In this document: positions 60,105 through 64,000 of the stretch, one piece after another
Layout: every line of letters starts with the position of its first letter
How positions within the stretch are numbered: position 1 is the stretch's first letter
From: Hymenopellis radicata
Lineage: Eukaryota; Basidiomycota; Agaricomycetes; Agaricales; Physalacriaceae
DNA length: 64,000 bases
Assembly (NCBI GenBank): GCA_015501595.1
Contig: JADNRX010000066.1
Coordinates: 1-64,000 of the forward strand
Reading direction: 5' to 3'
The notes under the pieces: generated by a model
The model's database searches: none
Told to the model about the DNA's origin: nothing
Seen by the model: only the letters and a program-made list of their open reading frames with translations
Made by a program: the position numbers and the translations under genes

Positions 60105-62512
60105 CTATACTGGGCCCTCTGCCTCGTCTTCCGAATACCGCGAGCTTGACACGCTTTTCGAGACGCTAATCATGCTCGGCGCGATACTCGAGATTGACTT
60201 CGTGGTGGCATGCGTGCCTCCTGTCTGCTGTTGCTGCAAGAACTGCTCAGGTATCCGCGGACTTGGCGGCATCTTTTCCACACTCGGCCGTTCGCTGTTG
60301 TTGGCACTCAACATGCTCGTACTCGGTGAACGACTACCACTGGAGGAGCTCTTCCACTTCAGTATACTCTTCCGCACACTATTCCGCGGGTTTTCTGGTT
60401 GTGGCGGAGGAGTCGGGGAGGATTTCCCTGAAGTCGATAGTGTGGGTGAGTCCTTCCCACCTGCAGTAGTGCCCGCCGGATAAGTAGCGTTAACCGGCGG
60501 CCGTGCTCGTCTAGTAGGATTGGGATAGGGAGACTCCTGGTCGAACCTCAACCGATCAAAGCCAATGGTAGTCTTTGGTGGAAACATTGTGGGCACCGGA
60601 TCGCTCACATCGGGTATATCGAAATTACGCAATGACGGCGGACGCGTAGAAGGACGCGTGGGTTTGACCGGAGGAGCAGCAGCACCCTGCTGCAGACTAT
60701 TTCGGTTACTGCTTGTGCTTGAACTCGACCGATGCTGCGCTACAGGTTCTCCGTTCGGAGATAGTCGCCCGGGTGGTAGCGGCATCTGCTGCTGTAGGCT
60801 GATGCTTTGTTTGCTACTGCGTCTCCACAGCCGCCTGATGCTTTTTACGCTCATTATGGTGGCGCGATTAGGGTTGGACGCGGGTTCGCCCTTGATGGAA
60901 TCGGCCGAAAACCGACTAGAAGTGGTTTTGCTATCATCCACCGCGGTGCTACTGCTGTCATCCCAGTAAGTTGATCCCCTGGAATCCGGTGGCGGCGTTG
61001 TACTAGAAGAGAATCTGCCGAAAGGGTCGGGTGAAAGAGGTATGACGGAGTCGCTACCGTTCACCGTAGGAGTTAAGTGAGGATATTGTCCACGACCGGC
61101 CCATTCATCTTCCTCTAGCTGCTTCCGCCGTTGATTGGTCTCCGCGGAAGGATTGGCTGATGCAGTAGGATTGAACGATTTAGGTGCGGATGTTGTAATG
61201 CCATTTACAGCGAGTCGGGGAGGTGATGGTGTGTTAGAATTGGGGTTGTCGAGAGGGGAATTGAGTGAGGTGAAGGGAACAGCAGGCCAACTCGCGGTTG
61301 GATTGATAGGGCTTGGAGGAGGAAGGTCACTTTGTGAAAATGAGTGGGAAGGGATTATGACAGAAGTAGGATTGAAGACTTACGTTTGCACAGATGGAGT
61401 TTTGGTCTGCTCCTCTTCTAAGTCGATAGAAAGAACCCGAGGTGAGAACTGAGCAAGATTCTGGGTGACGTTAGGAAGCATGAAACAATTGTATGAGAAA
61501 GAAAGAAACCTTTTCGATCTGGTCCAATTGAGCCGTGAGCAAGAACTGCGTCTCTTGGCTGTGCTCGAACGACTCATCGAAGTCGAGTTCAATGTCATCA
61601 AACACTCCTCCTCCACGTTTACCGCTAGCCAATGCAACATCCTCCTCGATTTCAGTGTCATCGTCGGACGACTCGGGCTGCTGAAGATACGCAAGACTGG
61701 TGCTAGTGCTGGGAAAGCTACCCGAAGAGTTGGTGCTATTACCAAATGTCTCCAAAAGCAGGCGAGGGGGATGTTTTTCCTGTTGATGGTGGGTTTGGGC
61801 AAAGCAAAGTCTTCCTCTCCAATCATAGAAGCATGCTCAGACCCGGGCGTACGAGTAGAGTCAAGTTGATTGGGGAATTATTGCTATCCAGCCGCTTGTT
61901 GTAATTGAGATTGCGACTGGTGATCCAAGGATTGAACCATGCGGCTGCTCTAGCGTCTATGTCGAATTCCACTTTTGCGACGATAGGAACATTAGCTCTC
62001 TCTGGTGAAGACGATATCACCGACATTGAGGGCACTCGTTCTGACTTTGGCGTGCTGAGCGTAAGTGTGGGAAGCTTCTGGGGAGCTTCCGGAGCGAATT
62101 CCACCTTCCATACGCGCGCCCAAAGGTGTCTCCAAATGTCTTCCGAGATCCGTGGTCCGGGGTCATCGTCCTGGACGAGGTATAAAGTTAGACCAGACGT
62201 TGATGGCAGGGCATACTCGCGTGCAATAGCAGCGAGTTGCAGTTGCAGAGTCGCATGAACAGGTAAAAGAGTGCCGCGACGAAAATGAGCGTGATACCCA
62301 GATGCGGTGGGCAGCGGTGGAGAGGTGAGACTACTATTAAGGTGGGGTAGAATAAGAGGGGGCACAACATGAACCAAGTAGGAGCTCGTTGGTGGGGGCG
62401 TCCGGGCCGGAGAAGCGGGCACGGGAGTCGGTACGCCGAGCGCATTCGCAATTTTCGCGAGGCGGTGAGGCGACAGCGGAGTCTGCGGCGACGACCATGG
62501 GCCGCTCGACAT
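60105..62512 (-). CDS. Uncharacterised Ser/Pro-rich protein with N-terminal globular domain
   Basis: Not recognised. Five exons from the ATG at 62512 (MSSGPWSSPQTPLSPHRLAK) to a stop at 60105; introns at about 61376, 61460, 61735 and 61800 have good donors. The first ~220 residues look folded: LAKIANALGVPTPVPASP, YLVHVVPPLILPHLNSS, a LPVHATLQLQLAAIAREY helix, TSGLTLYLVQDDDPGPRIS, DIWRHLWARVWKVEF and VAKVEFDIDARAAAWFNPW. Next is an acidic piece (DIELDFDESFEHSQETQ, LTAQLDQIEK), then ~400 residues rich in Ser, Pro and basic residues with SIRRLWRRSSKQSISLQQQ, RNSVRKSILKWKSSSS, and an end SRYSEDEAEGPV. This suggests a regulatory or scaffold protein with many phosphosites (inference). No membrane span, signal peptide or catalytic motif. 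The splice-joined frame is unbroken. Confidence 0.75.
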
Positions 62513-62929
62513 TGGGGCGGACAAGAGGACTAGCTTACCACGTGGCTTTCTGTTTACGAGTTGGAGCTCGGGTTAAGGTTCCACCATGTACGGACTTAAC
62601 GGAGATGACCCACCTATCACTGATCGACATGAACGTCTTCAAGCGCGCGTCTTTCTGTGAACCTGCCTTGGCCTAGCCTCAGTCAAGGATAAGTGGATGA
62701 CTGAACTTGACTTGTCTTGTACAAACTGTGTAGAGTGAACAGCTCGTTGCAATTGAGGTGTGTTAGAGCATAACCTCCTGTTTGTTCCGAAAGGATTGCT
62801 CGATCATCGATCATCCGCTCGTTGATGTTTCTTCAACTTACTCAGTCTTTTGTCAGATAAATTGAGGCCATCCTCTGTAACCGAACTTGGAAAATTCTCA
62901 TTCAAAAAGGTACTCCTACTGTCAGAAGA
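62513..62929. other. Intergenic gap before tRNA-Ser
   Basis: About 420 bp with the promoter of the Ser/Pro-rich gene and the 3' side of the tRNA. No gene seen. Confidence 0.35.
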
Positions 62930-63034
62930 CGACACCTCAGAGATTCGAACTCTGGCGCACAAAGTGCATTGGCTTACGTAAGCACCCGAAGAGTAAGTAG
63001 CAGGCCAACCCGTTAACCACTCCGGCAAAGTGCC
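62930..63034 (-). tRNA. tRNA-Ser (anticodon GCT) with intron
   Basis: On the minus strand the 5' acceptor ggcactt pairs with aggtgtc (two G-U pairs). The D-arm reads ccggagtggttaacggg, the anticodon stem ttggc pairs with gccaa, and the T-arm is cagagttcgaatctctg. The anticodon loop is ctgcta plus a, interrupted after position 37 by an intron of about 23 bases. The long variable arm (tgcac/gtgcg) is typical of tRNA-Ser. The anticodon GCT reads AGC/AGT codons. Box B (gttcgaatc) is intact. Confidence 0.9.
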
Positions 63035-63297
63035 TTGTGCTGTGGTTCCTGGATATCGTAGTGCTTTCCTGATTGATGTTGATGGAATGCATACTTCAAT
63101 AACGAATACTGTACTTCCGATACTTCAATACTTCCTTCTTCATTCTTTTATTGAAGATAGGGCATGCTCACGAAGGTCAAACCCGATTTTGGATAGAATA
63201 GAAACATGTGATTCCATCAATCTGATGTCATCGCTTGGCGGCCTTGGCCTAGTCCTGATCAGTGGCGCGTTACCATCGATTTCTCCTCCCAACCACC

Positions 63298-64000
63298 ATG
63301 TCCCATACGATCCATATTCTCCTAGCCCTGACGATTTTGCTCGTCGCCTTACCCTCTGCCTATGCATTTGGGGCTGGCGATATTCCAGATTTCGCCTATC
63401 TCAACGATAAAGCTTTCCGTCACGGTGACATCGAAAACATCCTTGAAAACCTCGTCAAATACGCTGGACACGCCTCCGCTGGCGGAGGCCTCCTTGGATT
63501 TGCATCTCAAGTCATCAACAAAGCCTCGGAGGTTCTAAATTCAGCAAAGGTGATATCAAGAAAGTTTATTTTGTACGCTCTGCTCCTCTCGTCCGTTCGG
63601 TGCTTTGTCTGACATCACTAGGGCAACTGGCTACGCGACTATTCGCAATGCATGGATATTGCTGGCCTCAGTAAACTTAGCGCAGATACTCTAGTACTCG
63701 TGGTGTCCGTTCTCGGTTTCATGGTCCGTGCTCTCCGTTGTGATTAATTCGATATACTTACCAGCGTATAGACGTTTGGATTTGCCACCGAAGAGTTCGA
63801 GGTTACCGCTGACCGTCTCGGTGTTTACCTCTGTGTCGTAAGTACTTTGAGGCTATCCACATTCCCCACTGAATGCGCCCTCAGGAACACATCGATAATC
63901 CCAAGTGCGATGCAACAATGCCGTACCCACAATTTAAACTGACATGTGATTACCAGGGGATACGCTGAGAAGGAAGGTGATGCACGTCAATTCCACCCCA
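63298..64000 (+). CDS. HET-C heterokaryon-incompatibility family protein, N-terminal part, cut by window end
   Basis: Homologue of fungal Het-C, a secreted or membrane-associated glycoprotein whose alleles control vegetative incompatibility in Neurospora; the basidiomycete role is not established. The ATG at 63298 starts a signal peptide (HTILLALTILLVALPSAYA-like, residues about 4-23). The family block follows: FGAGDIPDFAYLNDKAFRHG, DIENILENLVKYAGHASAGG, then KFSKGDIKKVYFGNWLRDYS, MDIAGLSKLSADTLVLVVSV, FATEEFEVTADRLGVYL, EHIDNPK and GYAEKEGDARQFHP. Introns after VYF, FM, CV and NPK are GT..AG. One base appears missing near 63528, between FASQVINKAS and GGSKF. The gene continues beyond base 64000. 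Confidence 0.88.

Overview
The window is nuclear DNA from a filamentous basidiomycete, most likely an Agaricomycete. The support is many GT..AG introns of about 45-70 bp, split genes on both strands, a lineage-typical F-box family, a HET-C homologue, and housekeeping genes that read as basidiomycete versions. Nothing in it looks prokaryotic, and no intact transposon was recognised.

Layout. 0-9.2 kb is a local F-box array: one partial copy, one diverged broken copy, and three closely related copies (one apparently intact, two broken). Triosephosphate isomerase, mitochondrial ribosomal protein mL40 and an orphan SNF2-helicase tail are embedded in it. 9.3-27.7 kb is dense conserved housekeeping: CSN2 and FAB1 (divergent), a TAF2 homologue carrying three C-terminal bromodomains, and LTV1 (divergent from TAF2). 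27.7-38.6 kb is sparse, with two paralogous bHLH factors and a multi-exon membrane protein. 38.8-40.0 kb holds convergent TBCA and MED11. 40-44 kb is a gene graveyard with a cytochrome P450 relic and an F-box relic of another subfamily. 44-64 kb holds a soluble twin-ABC ATPase, a tandem pair of putative RNA-binding proteins with RGG tracts and a conserved Cys/His motif, an S9 peptidase, NUP188, an unrecognised Ser/Pro-rich protein, an intron-containing tRNA-Ser(GCT), and the start of a HET-C gene cut by the window end.

Functions present are glycolysis, mitochondrial translation, cullin deneddylation, PI(3,5)P2 synthesis, TFIID and Mediator transcription, 40S assembly, tubulin folding and the nuclear pore. 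There is no evidence of a single pathway cluster.

A cross-cutting caution: several conserved genes (FAB1, TAF2, the ABC ATPase, NUP188, HET-C, one RGG gene) each carry small frame-breaking indels, often in short repeats, while the flanking protein stays well conserved. This points first to uncorrected assembly indels, and it weakens any pseudogene call based only on frameshifts. Exon boundaries below were read by eye from splice sites and frame. Gene spans run from start to stop codon and include introns.
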